NCBI GenBank assembly: GCA_043228905.1
Contig: JBHGNT010000023.1
Span: forward strand, 310,001-374,000
From: Azolla caroliniana
Lineage: Eukaryota; Polypodiophyta
DNA: 64,000 nt
Reading direction: 5' to 3'
Below, one piece after another: positions 24,514-36,972 of this stretch; positions within the stretch are counted from its first letter, which is position 1; the number at the start of each line of letters is the position of its first letter. The notes beneath the pieces were generated by a model that saw only the letters and a list, made by a program, of their open reading frames with translations, had not been told where the DNA came from and made no database searches. A program made the position numbers and the translations under genes.

Positions 24514-27500
24514 GCTAACAACACTAGTTATGATTTGAAATTAAAAAATCAAGATTTTGAAACTCAGGTCGAGAGACGTGAAGAAATTAGTAAATTAGGG
24601 GAGGGAGTTGACAAGAGCGCGAGAGTAAATTAAAATGTTCATAGCTGGCTCGTGTGATATCGGATTTTATTGTTCATAGATGGGAATCGAAGCAAACAAC
24701 ACTACGTATGATATGGAATGAAAAAATCAAGATTTTGAAACTCAGGTCGAGAGACATGAATAAATTAGTAAATTAGAGGAGGGAGCTAAGAAGAGCGCGT
24801 GAGTAAATTAAAATGTTCATAGCTGGCTCGTGTGATATCGGATTTTAGTGTTCAAACATGCAAATCGAAGCTAACAACACTAGCTATGATATGGAATTAA
24901 AAAATCAAGATTTTGAAACTTGGGTCGAGAGACATCAAGAAATTAGTAAATTACATGAGGGAGTTGAGAAGAGCGCGTGAGTAAATTAAAATGTTCATAG
25001 CTGGCTCGTGTGATATCGGATTTTAGTGTTCAAACATGCGAATCGAAGCTAACAACACTAGCTATGATATGGAATTAAAAAATCAAGATTTTGAAACTTG
25101 GGTCGAGAGACATCAAGAAATTAGTAAATTACATGAGGGAGTTGAGAAGAGCGCGTGAGTAAATTAAAATGTTCATAGCTGGCTCGTGTGATATCGGATT
25201 TTAGTGTTCAAACATGCGAATTAAAGCTAACAACACTAGCTATGATAAGGAATTAAAAAATCAAGATTTTGAAACTTGGGTCGAGAGACATCAAGAAATT
25301 AGTAAATTACATGAGGGAGTTGAGAAGAGCGCGTGAGTAAATTAAAATGTTCATAGCTGGCTCGTGTGATATCGGATTTTAGTGTTCAAACATACGAATC
25401 AAAGCTAACAACACTAGCTATGATAAGGAATTAAAAAATCAAGATTTTGAAACTTCGGTCGAGAGACATGAAGATAATAGTAAAGTAGGGGAGGGAGTTG
25501 AGGAGAGCGCGTGAGTAAATTAAAATGTTCATAGCTGGCTCGTGTGATCCCGGGATTTTGTGTTCAAAGATGCGAATCGAAGCTAACAACACTAACTATG
25601 ACATGGAATTGAAAAATCAAGATTTTGAAACTTGGGTCGAGAGATATCAAGAAATTAGTAAATTACATGAGGGAGTTGAGAAGAGCGCGTGAGTAAATTA
25701 AAATGTTCATAGCTGGCTCGTGTGATATCGGATTTTAGTGTTCAAACATGCGAATCGAAGCTAACAACACTAGCTATGATATGGAATTAAAAAATCAAGA
25801 TTTTGAAACTTGGGTCGAGAGACATCAAGAAATTAGTAAATTACATGAGGGAGTTGAGAAGAGCGCGTGAGTAAATTAAAATGTTCATAGCTGGCTCGTG
25901 TGATATCGGATTTTAGTGTTCAAACATGCGAATCAAAGCTAACAACACTAGCTATGATAAGGAATTAAAAAATCAAGATTTTGAAACTTGGGTCGAGAGA
26001 CATCAGGAAATTAGTAAATTACATGAGGGAGTTGAGAAGAGCGCGTGAGTAAATTAAAATGTTCATAGCTGGCTCGTGTGATATCGGATTTTAGTGTTCA
26101 AACATTCGAATCAAAGCTAACAACACTAGCTATGATAAGGAATGAGAAAATCAAGATTTTGAAACTCAGGTCGAGAGACATGAAGATATTAGTAAATTAG
26201 AGGAGGGAGTTGAGAAGAGCGCGTGAGTAAATTAAAATGTTCATAGCTGGCTCGTGTGATATCGGATTTTAGTGTTCAAACATGAGAATCGAAGCTAACA
26301 ACACTAGCTATGATATGGAATTAAAAAATCAAGATTTTGAAACTTGGGTCGAGAGACATCAAGAAATTAGTAAATTACATGAGGGAGTTGAGAAGAGCGC
26401 GTGAGTAAATTAAAATGTTCATAGCTGGCTCGTGTGATATCGGATTTTAGTGTTCAAACATGCGAATTAAAGCTAACAACACTAGCTATGATAAGGAATT
26501 AAAAAATCAAGATTTTGAAACTTCGGTCGAGAGACATCAAGAAATTAGTAAATTACATGAGGGAGTTGAGAAGAGCGCGTGAGTAAATTAAAATGTTCAT
26601 AGCTGGCTCGTGTGATATCGGATTTTAGTGTTCAAACATACGAATCAAAGCTAACAACACTAGCTATGATAAGGAATTAAAAAATCAAGATTTTGAAACT
26701 TCGGTCGAGAGTCATGAAGATATTAGTAAAGTAGGGGAGGGAGTTGAGGAGAGCGCGTGAATAATTAAAATGTTCATAGCTGGCTCGTGTGATCCCGGGA
26801 TTTTGTGTTCAAAGATGCGAATCGAAGCTAACAACACTAACTATGACATGGAATTGAAAAATCAAGATTTTGAAACTTGCGTCGAGAGATATCAAGAAAT
26901 TAGTAAATTACATCAGGGAGTTGAGAAGAGCGCGTGAGTAAATTAAAATGTTCATAGCTGGCTCGTGTGATATCGGATTTTAGTGTTCAAACATGCGAAT
27001 CGAAGCTAACAACACTAGCTATGATATGGAATTAAAAAATCAAGATTTTGAAACTTGGGTCGAGAGACATCAAGAAATTAGTAAATTACATGAGGGAGTT
27101 GAGAAGAGCGCGTGAGTAAATTAAAATGTTCATAGCTGGCTCGTGTGATATCGGATTTTAGTGTTCAAACATGCGAATCAAAGCTAACAACACTAGCTAT
27201 GATAAGGAATTAAAAAATCAAGATTTTGAAACTTGGGTCGAGAGACATCAGGAAATTAGTAAATTACATGAGGGAGTTGAGAAGAGCGCGTGAGTAAATT
27301 AAAATGTTCATAGCTGGCTCGTGTGATATCGGATTTTAGTGTTCAAACATTCGAATCAAAGCTAACAACACTAGCTATGATAAGGAATGAGAAAATCAAG
27401 ATTTTGAAACTCAGGTCGAGAGACATGAAGATATTAGTAAATTAGAGGAGGGAGTTGAGAAGAGCGCGTGAGTAAATTAAAATGTTCATAGCTGGCTCGT

Positions 27501-30500
27501 GTGATATCGGATTTTAGTGTTCAAACATGAGAATCGAAGCTAACAACACTAGCTATGATATGGAATTAAAAAATCAAGATTTTGAAACTAAGGTCGAAAG
27601 ACATCAAGAAATTAGTAAATTAGAGGAGGGAGCTAAGAAGAGCGCGTGAGTAAATTAAAATGTTCATAGCTGGCTCGTGTGATATCGGATTTTAGTGTTC
27701 AAAGATGCGAATCGAAACTAACAACACGAGCTATGATATGGAATGAAAAAATCAAGATTTTGAAACTCAGGTCGAGAGACATGAAGAAATTAGTAAATTA
27801 TAGGAGGGGGTTGAGAAGAGCACGTGAGTAAATAAAATGTTCATAGCTGGCTCGTGTGATCCCGGATTTTTATGTTCAAAGATGCGAATCGAAGCTAACA
27901 ACACTACGTATTATATGGAATGAAAAAACCAAGATTTTGAAACTCAGGTCGAGAGACATGAAGAAATTAGTAAATTAGGGGAGGGAGTTGACAAGAGCGC
28001 GAGAGTAAATTAAAATGTTCATACCTGGCTCGTGTGATCCCGGATTTTTGTGTTCAAAGATGCCAATCGAAGCTAACAACACTAGCTATGATATGGAATT
28101 AGAAAATCAAGATTTTGAAACTTGGGTCGAGAGACATCAAGAAATTAGTAAATTACATGAGGGAGTTGAGAAGAGCGCGTGAGTAAATTAAAATGTTCAT
28201 AGCTGGCTCGTGTGATATCGGATTTTAGTGTTCAAACATGCGAATCGAAGCTAACAACACTAGCTATGATATGGAATTAAAAAATCAAGATTTTGAAACT
28301 TGGGTCGAGAGACATCAAGAAATTAGTAAATTACATGAGGGAGTTGAGAAGAGCGCGTGAGTAAATTAAAATGTTCATAGCTGGCTCGTGTGATATCGGA
28401 TTTTAGTGTTCAAACATGCGAATTAAAGCTAACAACACTAGCTATGATAAGGAATTAAAAAATCAAGATTTTGAAACTTGGGTCGAGAGACATCAAGAAA
28501 TTAGTAAATTACATGAGGGAGTTGAGAAGAGCGCGTGAGTAAATTAAAATGTTCATAGCTGGCTCGTGTGATATCGGATTTTAGTGTTCAAACATTCGAA
28601 TCAAAGCTAACAACACTAGCTATGATAAGGAATGAGAAAATCAAGATTTTGAAACTCAGGTCGAGAGACATGAAGATATTAGTAAATTAGAGGAGGGAGT
28701 TGAGAAGAGCGCGTGAGTAAATTAAAATGTTCATAGCTGGCTCATGTGATCGCGGATTTTTATGTTCAAAGATGTGAATCGAAGCTAACAACACTACGTA
28801 TGATATGGAATTAAAAAATCAAGATTTTGAAACTAAGGTCGAAAGACATCAAGAAATTAGTAAATTAGAGGAGGGAGCTAAGAAGAGCGCGTGAGTAAAT
28901 TAAAATGTTCATAGCTGGCTCGTGTGATATCGGATTTTAGTGTTCAAAGATGCGAATCGAAACTAACAACACGAGCTATCATATGGAATGAAAAAATCAA
29001 GATTTTGAAACTCAGGTCGAGAGACATGAAGAAATTAGTAAATTAGAGGAGGGGGTTGAGAAGAGCACGTGAGTAAATAAAATGTTCATAGCTGGCTCGT
29101 GTGATCCCGGATTTTTATGTTCAAAGATGCGAATCGAAGCTAAGAACACTACGTATTATATGGAATGAAAAAACCAAGATTTTGAAACTCAGGTCGAGAG
29201 ACATGAAGAAATTAGTAAATTAGGGGAGGGAGTTGATAAGAGCGCGTGAGTAAATTAAAATGGTCATACTTGGCTCGTGTGATCCCGGGATTTTGTGTTC
29301 AAAGATGCGAATCGAAGCTAACAACACTAGCTATGATATGGAATTAAAAAATCAAGATTTTGAAACTCAGGTCGAGAGACATGAAGAAGTTAGTAAATTA
29401 GGGGAGGGTGTTGACAAGAGCGCGTGAGTAAATTAAAATGTTCATAGCTGGCTCGTGTGATATCGGATTTTAGTGTTCAAACATGCGAATCGAAGCTAAC
29501 AACACTAGCTATGATATGGAATTAAAAAATCAAGATTTTGAAACTTGGGTCGAGAGACATCAAGAAATTAGTAAATTACATGAGGGAGTTGAGAAGAGCG
29601 CGTGAGTAAATTAAAATGTTCATAGCTGGCTCGTGTGATATCGGATTTTAGTGTTCAAACATGCGAATCGAAGCTAACAACACTAGCTATGAAATGGAAT
29701 TAAAAAATCAAGATTTTGAAACTTGGGTCGAGAGACATCAAGAAATTAGTAAATTACATGAGGGAGTTGAGAAGAGCGCGTGAGTAAATTAAAATGTTCA
29801 TAGCTGGCTCGTGTGATATCGGATTTTAGTGTTCAAACATGCGAATTAAAGCTAACAACACTAGCTATGATAAGGAATTAAAAAATCAAGATTTTGAAAC
29901 TTGGGTCGAGAGACATCAAGAAATTAGTAAATTACATGAGGGAGTTGAGAAGAGCGCGTGAGTAAATTAAAATGTTCATAGCTGGCTCGTGTGATATCGG
30001 ATTTTAATGTTCAAACATGCGAATCAAAGCTAACAACACTAGCTATGATAAGGAATTAAAAAATCAAGATTTTGAATCTTCGGTCGAGAGACATGAAGAT
30101 ATTAGTAAAGTAGGGGAGGGAGTTGAGGAGAGCGCGTGAGTAAATTAAAATGTTCATAGCTGGCTCGTGTGATCCCGGGATTTTGTGTTCAAAGATGCGA
30201 ATCGAAGCTAACAACACTAACTATGACATGGAATTGAAAAATCAAGATTTTGAAACTTGGGTCGAGAGATATCAAGAAATTAGTAAATTACATCAGGGAG
30301 TTGAGAAGAGCGCGTGAGTAAATTAAAATGTTCATAGCTGGCTCGTGTGATATCGGATTTTAGTGTTCAAACATGCGAATCGAAGCTAACAACACTAGCT
30401 ATGATATGGAATTAAAAAATCAAGATTTTGAAACTTGGGTCGAGAGACATCAAGAAATTAGTAAATTACATGAGGGAGTTGAGAAGAGCGCGTGAGTAAA

Positions 30501-31457
30501 TTAAAATGTTCATAGCTGGCTCGTGTGATATCGGATTTTAGTGTTCAAACATGCGAATCAAAGCTAACAACACTAGCTATGATAAGGAATTAAAAAATCA
30601 AGATTTTGAAACTTGGGTCGAGAGACATCAGGAAATTAGTAAATTACATGAGGGAGTTGAGAAGAGCGCGTGAGTAAATTAAAATGTTCATAGCTGGCTC
30701 GTGTGATATCGGATTTTAGTGTTCAAACATTCGAATCAAAGCTAACAACACTAGCTATGATAAGGAATGAGAAAATCAAGATTTTGAAACTCAGGTCGAG
30801 AGACATGAAGATATTAGTAAATTAGAGGAGGGAGTTGAGAAGAGCGCGTGAGTAAATTAAAATGTTCATAGCTGGCTCGTGTGATCCCGGATTTTTATGT
30901 TCAAAGATGTGAATCGAAGCTAACAACACTACGTATGATATGGAATTAAAAAATCAAGATTTTGAAACTAAGGTCGAAAGACATCAAGAAATTAGTAAAT
31001 TAGAGGAGGGAGCTAAGAAGAGCGCGTGAGTAAATTAAAATGTTCATAGCTGGCTCGTGTGATATCGGATTTTAGTGTTCAAAGATGCGAATCGAAACTA
31101 ACAACACGAGCTATGATATGGAATGAAAAAATCAAGATTTTGAAACTCAGGTCGAGAGACATGAAGAAATTAGTAAATTAGAGGAGGGGGTTGAGAAGAG
31201 CACGTGAGTAAATAAAATGTTCATAGCTGGCTCGTGTGATCCCGGATTTTTATGTTCAAAGATGCGAATCGAAGCTAAGAACACTACGTATTATATGGAA
31301 TGAAAAAACCAAGATTTTGAAACTCAGGTCGAGAGACATGAAGAAATTAGTAAATTAGGGGAGGGAGTTGATAAGAGCGCGTGAGTAAATTAAAATGGTC
31401 ATACTTGGCTCGTGTGATCCCGGGATTTTGTGTTCAAAGATGCCAATCGAAGCTAAC
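24514..31457 (+). repeat. ACATGAG-rich block with 7-monomer relatives
   Basis: Dominated by CATCAAG/ACATGAG monomers with GATATCGG boxes. GCGAATTAAAG marks at 25,218, 26,464, 28,420 and 29,843 are 7, 11 and 8 monomers apart once single-base losses are counted. The AAATAAAATG tag of the 7-monomer HOR recurs at 27,821, 29,066 and 31,201, spaced 1,245 and then 2,135 bp (12 monomers minus 1). TAATG in the box at 30,005 recurs at 32,851 (16 monomers) and again at 38,366. One single-base loss lies near 26,762. The block is built from the same slots as the 16-21 kb HOR, with insertions and losses of whole monomers. Confidence 0.8.
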
Positions 31458-34400
31458 AACCCTAGTTATGATATGGAATTAAAAAATCAAGATTTTGAAA
31501 CTCACGTCGAGAGACATGAAGAAATTAGTAAATTAGGGGAGGGAGTTGACAAGAGCGCGAGAGTAAATTAAAATGTTCATACCTGGCTCGTGTGATCCCG
31601 GATTTTTGTGTTCAAAGATGCCAATCGAAGCTAACAACACTAGTTATGATATGGAATTAAAAAATCAAGATTTTGAGACTCAAGTCGAGAGACATGAAGA
31701 AATTAGTAAATAAGGGAGGGAGTTGACAAGAGCGCGAGAGTAAATTAAAATGTTCATACCTGGCTCGTGTGATCCCGGAAATTTGTGTTCAAAGATGCGA
31801 ATCGAAGCTAACAACACTAGCTATGATATGGAATTAAAAAATCAAGATTTTGAAACTCAGGTCGAGAGACATGAAGAAGTTAGTAAATTAGGGGAGGGTG
31901 TTGACAAGAGCGCGTGAGTAAATTAAAATGTTCATACCTGGCTCGTGTGATCCCGGATTTTTGTGTTCAAAGATGCCAATCGAAGCTAACAACACTAGTT
32001 ATGATTTGAAATTAAAAAATCAAGATTTTGAAACTCAGGTCGAGAGACGTGAAGAAATTAGTAAATTAGGGGAGGGAGTTGACAAGAGCGCGAGAGTAAA
32101 TTAAAATGTTCATAGCTGGCTCGTGTGATATCGGATTTTATTGTTCATAGATGGGAATCGAAGCAAACAACACTACGTATGATATGGAATGAAAAAATCA
32201 AGATTTTGAAACTCAGGTCGAGAGACATGAATAAATTAGTAAATTAGAGGAGGGAGCTAAGAAGAGCGCGTGAGTAAATTAAAATGTTCATAGCTGGCTC
32301 GTGTGATATCGGATTTTAGTGTTCAAACATGCGAATCGAAGCTAACAACACTAGCTATGATATGGAATTAAAAAATCAAGATTTTGAAACTTGGGTCGAG
32401 AGACATCAAGCAATTAGTAAATTACATGAGGGAGTTGAGAAGAGCGCGTGAGTAAATTAAAATGTTCATAGCTGGCTCGTGTGATATCGGATTTTAGTGT
32501 TCAAACATGCGAATCGAAGCTAACAACACTAGCTATGATATGGAATTAAAAAATCAAGATTTTGAAACTTGGGTCGAGAGACATCAAGAAATTAGTAAAT
32601 TACATGAGGGAGTTGAGAAGAGCGCGTGAGTAAATTAAAATGTTCATAGCTGGCTCGTGTGATATCGGATTTTAGTGTTCAAACATGCGAATTAAAGCTA
32701 ACAACACTAGCTATGATAAGGAATTAAAAAATCAAGATTTTGAAACTTGGGTCGAGAGACATCAAGAAATTAGTAAATTACATGAGGGAGTTGAGAAGAG
32801 CGCGTGAGTAAATTAAAATGTTCATAGCTGGCTCGTGTGATATCGGATTTTAATGTTCAAACATGCGAATCAAAGCTAACAACACTAGCTATGATAAGGA
32901 ATTAAAAAATCAAGATTTTGAAACTTCGGTCGAGAGACATGAAGATATTAGTAAAGTAGGGGAGGGAGTTGAGGAGAGCGCGTGAGTAAATTAAAATGTT
33001 CATAGCTGGCTCGTGTGATCCCGGGATTTTGTGTTCAAAGATGCGAATCGAAGCTAACAACACTAACTATGACATGGAATTGAAAAATCAAGATTTTGAA
33101 ACTTGGGTCGAGAGATATCAAGAAATTAGTAAATTACATCAGGGAGTTGAGAAGAGCGCGTGAGTAAATTAAAATGTTCATAGCTGGCTCGTGTGATATC
33201 GGATTTTAGTGTTCAAACATGCGAATCGAAGCTAACAACACTAGCTATGAAATGGAATTAAAAAATCAAGATTTTGAAACTTGGGTCGAGAGACATCAAG
33301 AAATTAGTAAATTACATGAGGGAGTTGAGAACAGCGCGTGAGTAAATTAAAATGTTCATAGCTGGCTCGTGTGATCCCGGGATTTTGTGTTCAAACATGC
33401 GAATCAAAGCTAACAACACTAGCTATGATAAGGAATTAAAAAATCAAGATTTTGAAACTTCGGTCGAGAGACATGAAGATATTAGTAAAGTAGGGGAGGG
33501 AGTTGAGGAGAGCGCGTGAGTAAATTAAAATGTTCATAGCTGGCTCGTGTGATCCCGGGATTTTGTGTTCAAAGATGCGAATCGAAGCTAACAACACTAG
33601 CTAGGATATGGAATGAAAAAACCAAGATTTTGAAACTCAGGTCGAGAGACATGAAGAAATTAGTAAATTAGGGGAGGGAGTTGATAAGAGCGCGTGAGTA
33701 AATTAAAATGGTCATACTTGGCTCGTGTGATCCCGGGATTTTGTGTTCAAAGATGCCAATCGAAGCTAACAACACTAGTTATGATATGGAATTAAAAAAT
33801 CAAGATTTTGAAACTCACGTCGAGAGACATGAAGAAATTAGTAAATTAGGGGAGGGAGTTGACAAGAGCGCGTGAGTAAATTAAAATGTTCATAGCTGGC
33901 TCGTGTGATATCGGATTTTAGTGTTCAAACATGCGAATCAAAGCTAACAACACTAGCTATGATAAGGAATTAAAAAATCAAGATTTTGAAACTTGGGTCG
34001 AGAGACATCAGGAAATTAGTAAATTACATGAGGGAGTTGAGAAGAGCGCGTGAGTAAATTAAAATGTTCATAGCTGGCTCGTGTGATATCGGATTTTAGT
34101 GTTCAAACATTCGAATCAAAGCTAACAACACTAGCTATGATAAGGAATGAGAAAATCAAGATTTTGAAACTCAGGTCGAGAGACATGAAGATATTAGTAA
34201 ATTAGAGGAGGGAGTTGAGAAGAGCGCGTGAGTAAATTAAAATGTTCATAGCTGGCTCGTGTGATCCCGGATTTTTATGTTCAAAGATGTGAATCGAAGC
34301 TAACAACACTACGTATGATATGGAATTAAAAAATCAAGATTTTGAAACTAAGGTCGAAAGACATCAAGAAATTAGTAAATTAGAGGAGGGAGCTAAGAAG

Positions 34401-34600
34401 AGCGCGTGAGTAAATTAAAATGTTCATAGCTGGCTCGTGTGATATCGGATTTTAGTGTTCAAAGATGCGAATCGAAACTAACAACACGAGCTATGATATG
34501 GAATGAAAAAATCAAGATTTTGAAACTCAGGTCGAGAGACATGAAGAAATTAGTAAATTAGAGGAGGGGGTTGAGAAGAGCACGTGAGTAAATAAAATGT
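31458..34600 (+). repeat. First copy of 5,515-bp-displaced duplication
   Basis: The rare AACCCTAG at 31,458 recurs at 36,973, and the TAATG mark at 32,851 recurs at 38,366, both 5,515 bp away (31 monomers minus three single-base losses). Monomer order matches: TCACG/GTTGAC; AAATAAGGG (31,708); GAAGTTAG; TGATTTGAAATT with GACGTG; ATGGGAATCG with CATGAATAAA; the ACATGAG series; AACTATGACATGG with ACATCAGGG. Near 33,360 this copy holds three monomers that the other lacks, since the downstream tag at 34,581 is only 4,981 bp from its partner (5,515 minus 534). Confidence 0.88.
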
Positions 34601-36972
34601 TCATAGCTGGCTCATGTGATCCCGGATTTTTATGTTCAAAGATGCGAATCGAAGCTAAGAACACTACGTATTATATGGAATGAAAAAACCAAGATTTTGA
34701 AACTCAGGTCGAGAGACATGAAGAAATTAGTAAATTAGGGGAGGGAGTTGATAAGAGCGCGTGAGTAAATTAAAATGGTCATACTTGGCTCGTGTGATCC
34801 CGGAAATTTGTGTTCAAAGATGCGAATCGAAGCTAACAACACTAGCTATGATATGGAATTAAAAAATCAAGATTTTGAAACTCAGGTCGAGAGACATGAA
34901 GAAGTTAGTAAATTAGGGCAGGGTGTTGACAAGAGCGCGTGAGTAAATTAAAATGTTCATACCTGGCTCGTGTGATCCCGGATTTTTGTGTTCAAAGATG
35001 CCAATCGAAGCTAACAACACTAGTTATGATATGGAATTAAAAAATCAAGATTTTGAAACTCAGGTCGAGAGACGTGAAGAAATTAGTAAATTAGGGGAGG
35101 GAGTTGACAAGAGCGCGAGAGTAAATTAAAATGTTCATAGCTGGCTCGTGTGATATCGGATTTTATTGTTCATAGATGGGAATCGAAGCAAACAACACTA
35201 CGTATGATATGGAATGAAAAAATCAAGATTTTGAAACTCAGGTCGAGAGACATGAAGAAATTAGTAAATTAGGGGAGGGACTTGATAAGAGCGCGTGAGT
35301 AAATTAAAATGTTCATACTTGGCTCGTGTGATCCCGGGATTTTGTGTTCAAAGATGCGAATCGAAGCTAACAACACTAGCTATGATATGGAATTAAAAAA
35401 TCAAGATTTTGAAACTCAGGTCGAGAGACATGAAGAAATTAGTAAAGTAGGGGAGGGAGTTGACAAGAGCGCGAGAGTAAATTAAAATGTTCATAGCTGG
35501 CTCGTGTGATATCGGATTTTAGTGTTCATAGATGCGAATCGAAGTAAACAACACTACGTATGATATGGAATGAAAAAATCAAGATTTTGAAACTCAGGTC
35601 GAGAGACATGAAGAAATTAGTAAATTAGGGGAGGGAGTTGATAAGAGCGCGTGAGTAAATTAAAATGTTCATACTTGGCTCGTGTGATCCCGGGATTTTG
35701 TGTTCAAAGATGCGAATGGAAGCTAACAACACTAGCTATGATATGGAATTAAAAAATCAAGATTTTGAAACTCAGGTCGAGAGACATGAAGAAGTTAGTA
35801 AATTAGGGGAGGGTGTTGACAAGAGCGCGTGAGTAAATTAAAATGTTCATACCTGGCTCGTGTGATCCCGGATTTTTGTGTTCAAAGATGCCAATCGAAG
35901 CTAACAACACTAGTTATGATATGGAATTAAAAAATCAAGATTTTGAGACTCAAGTCGAGAGACATGAAGAAATTAGTAAATAAGGGAGGGAGTTGACAAG
36001 AGCGCGAGAGTAAATTAAAATGTTCATACCTGGCTCGTGTGATCCCGGAAATTTGTGTTCAAAGATGCGAATCGAAGCTAACAACACTAGCTATGATATG
36101 GAATTAAAAAATCAAGATTTTGAAACTCAGGTCGAGAGACATGAAGAAGTTAGTAAATTAGGGGAGGGTGTTGACAAGAGCGCGTGAGTAAATTAAAATG
36201 TTCATACCTGGCTCGTGTGATCCCGGATTTTTGTGTTCAAAGATGCCAATCGAAGCTAACAACACTAGTTATGATTTGAAATTAAAAAATCAAGATTTTG
36301 AAACTCAGGTCGAGAGACGTGAAGAAATTAGTAAATTAGGGGAGGGAGTTGACAAGAGCGCGAGAGTAAATTAAAATGTTCATAGCTGGCTCGTGTGATA
36401 TCGGATTTTATTGTTCATAGATGGGAATCGAAGCAAACAACACTACGTATGATATGGAATGAAAAAATCAAGATTTTGAAACTCAGGTCGAGAGACATGA
36501 AGAAATTAGTAAATTAGGGGAGGGACTTGATAAGAGCGCGTGAGTAAATTAAAATGTTCATACTTGGCTCGTGTGATCCCGGGATTTTGTGTTCAAAGAT
36601 GCGAATCGAAGCTAACAACACTAGCTATGATATGGAATTAAAAAATCAAGATTTTGAAACTCAGGTCGAGAGACATGAAGAAATTAGTAAAGTAGGGGAG
36701 GGAGTTGACAAGAGCGCGAGAGTAAATTAAAATGTTCATAGCTGGCTCGTGTGATATCGGATTTTAGTGTTCATAGATGCGAATCGAAGTAAACAACACT
36801 ACGTATGATATGGAATGAAAAAATCAAGATTTTGAAACTCAGGTCGAGAGACATGAAGAAATTAGTAAATTAGGGGAGGGAGTTGATAAGAGCGCGTGAG
36901 TAAATTAAAATGTTCATACTTGGCTCGTGTGATCCCGGGATTTTGTGTTCAAAGATGCGAATGGAAGCTAAC
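34600..36972 (+). repeat. Second 7-monomer HOR type, 1,245 bp
   Basis: GATGGGAATCG marks lie at 35,175, 36,420 and 37,665, exactly 1,245 bp apart. Here the missing base is in AAATAAGGG (35,978 and about 37,225), not in AAATAAAATG, so the equal length to the 16-21 kb HOR is coincidental. The slots are TAGATGGGAATCG, a GTAGGGGAGG monomer, TAGATGCGAATCGAAGTAAAC, GCGAATGGAAG, CCAATCG/AAATAAGGG, CCGGAAATTT/GTGTTGAC and TGATTTGAAATT/GACGTG. The second unit carries AACCCTAG and TCACG in the slot that opens the next block, so the HOR and the large duplication overlap. Confidence 0.85.
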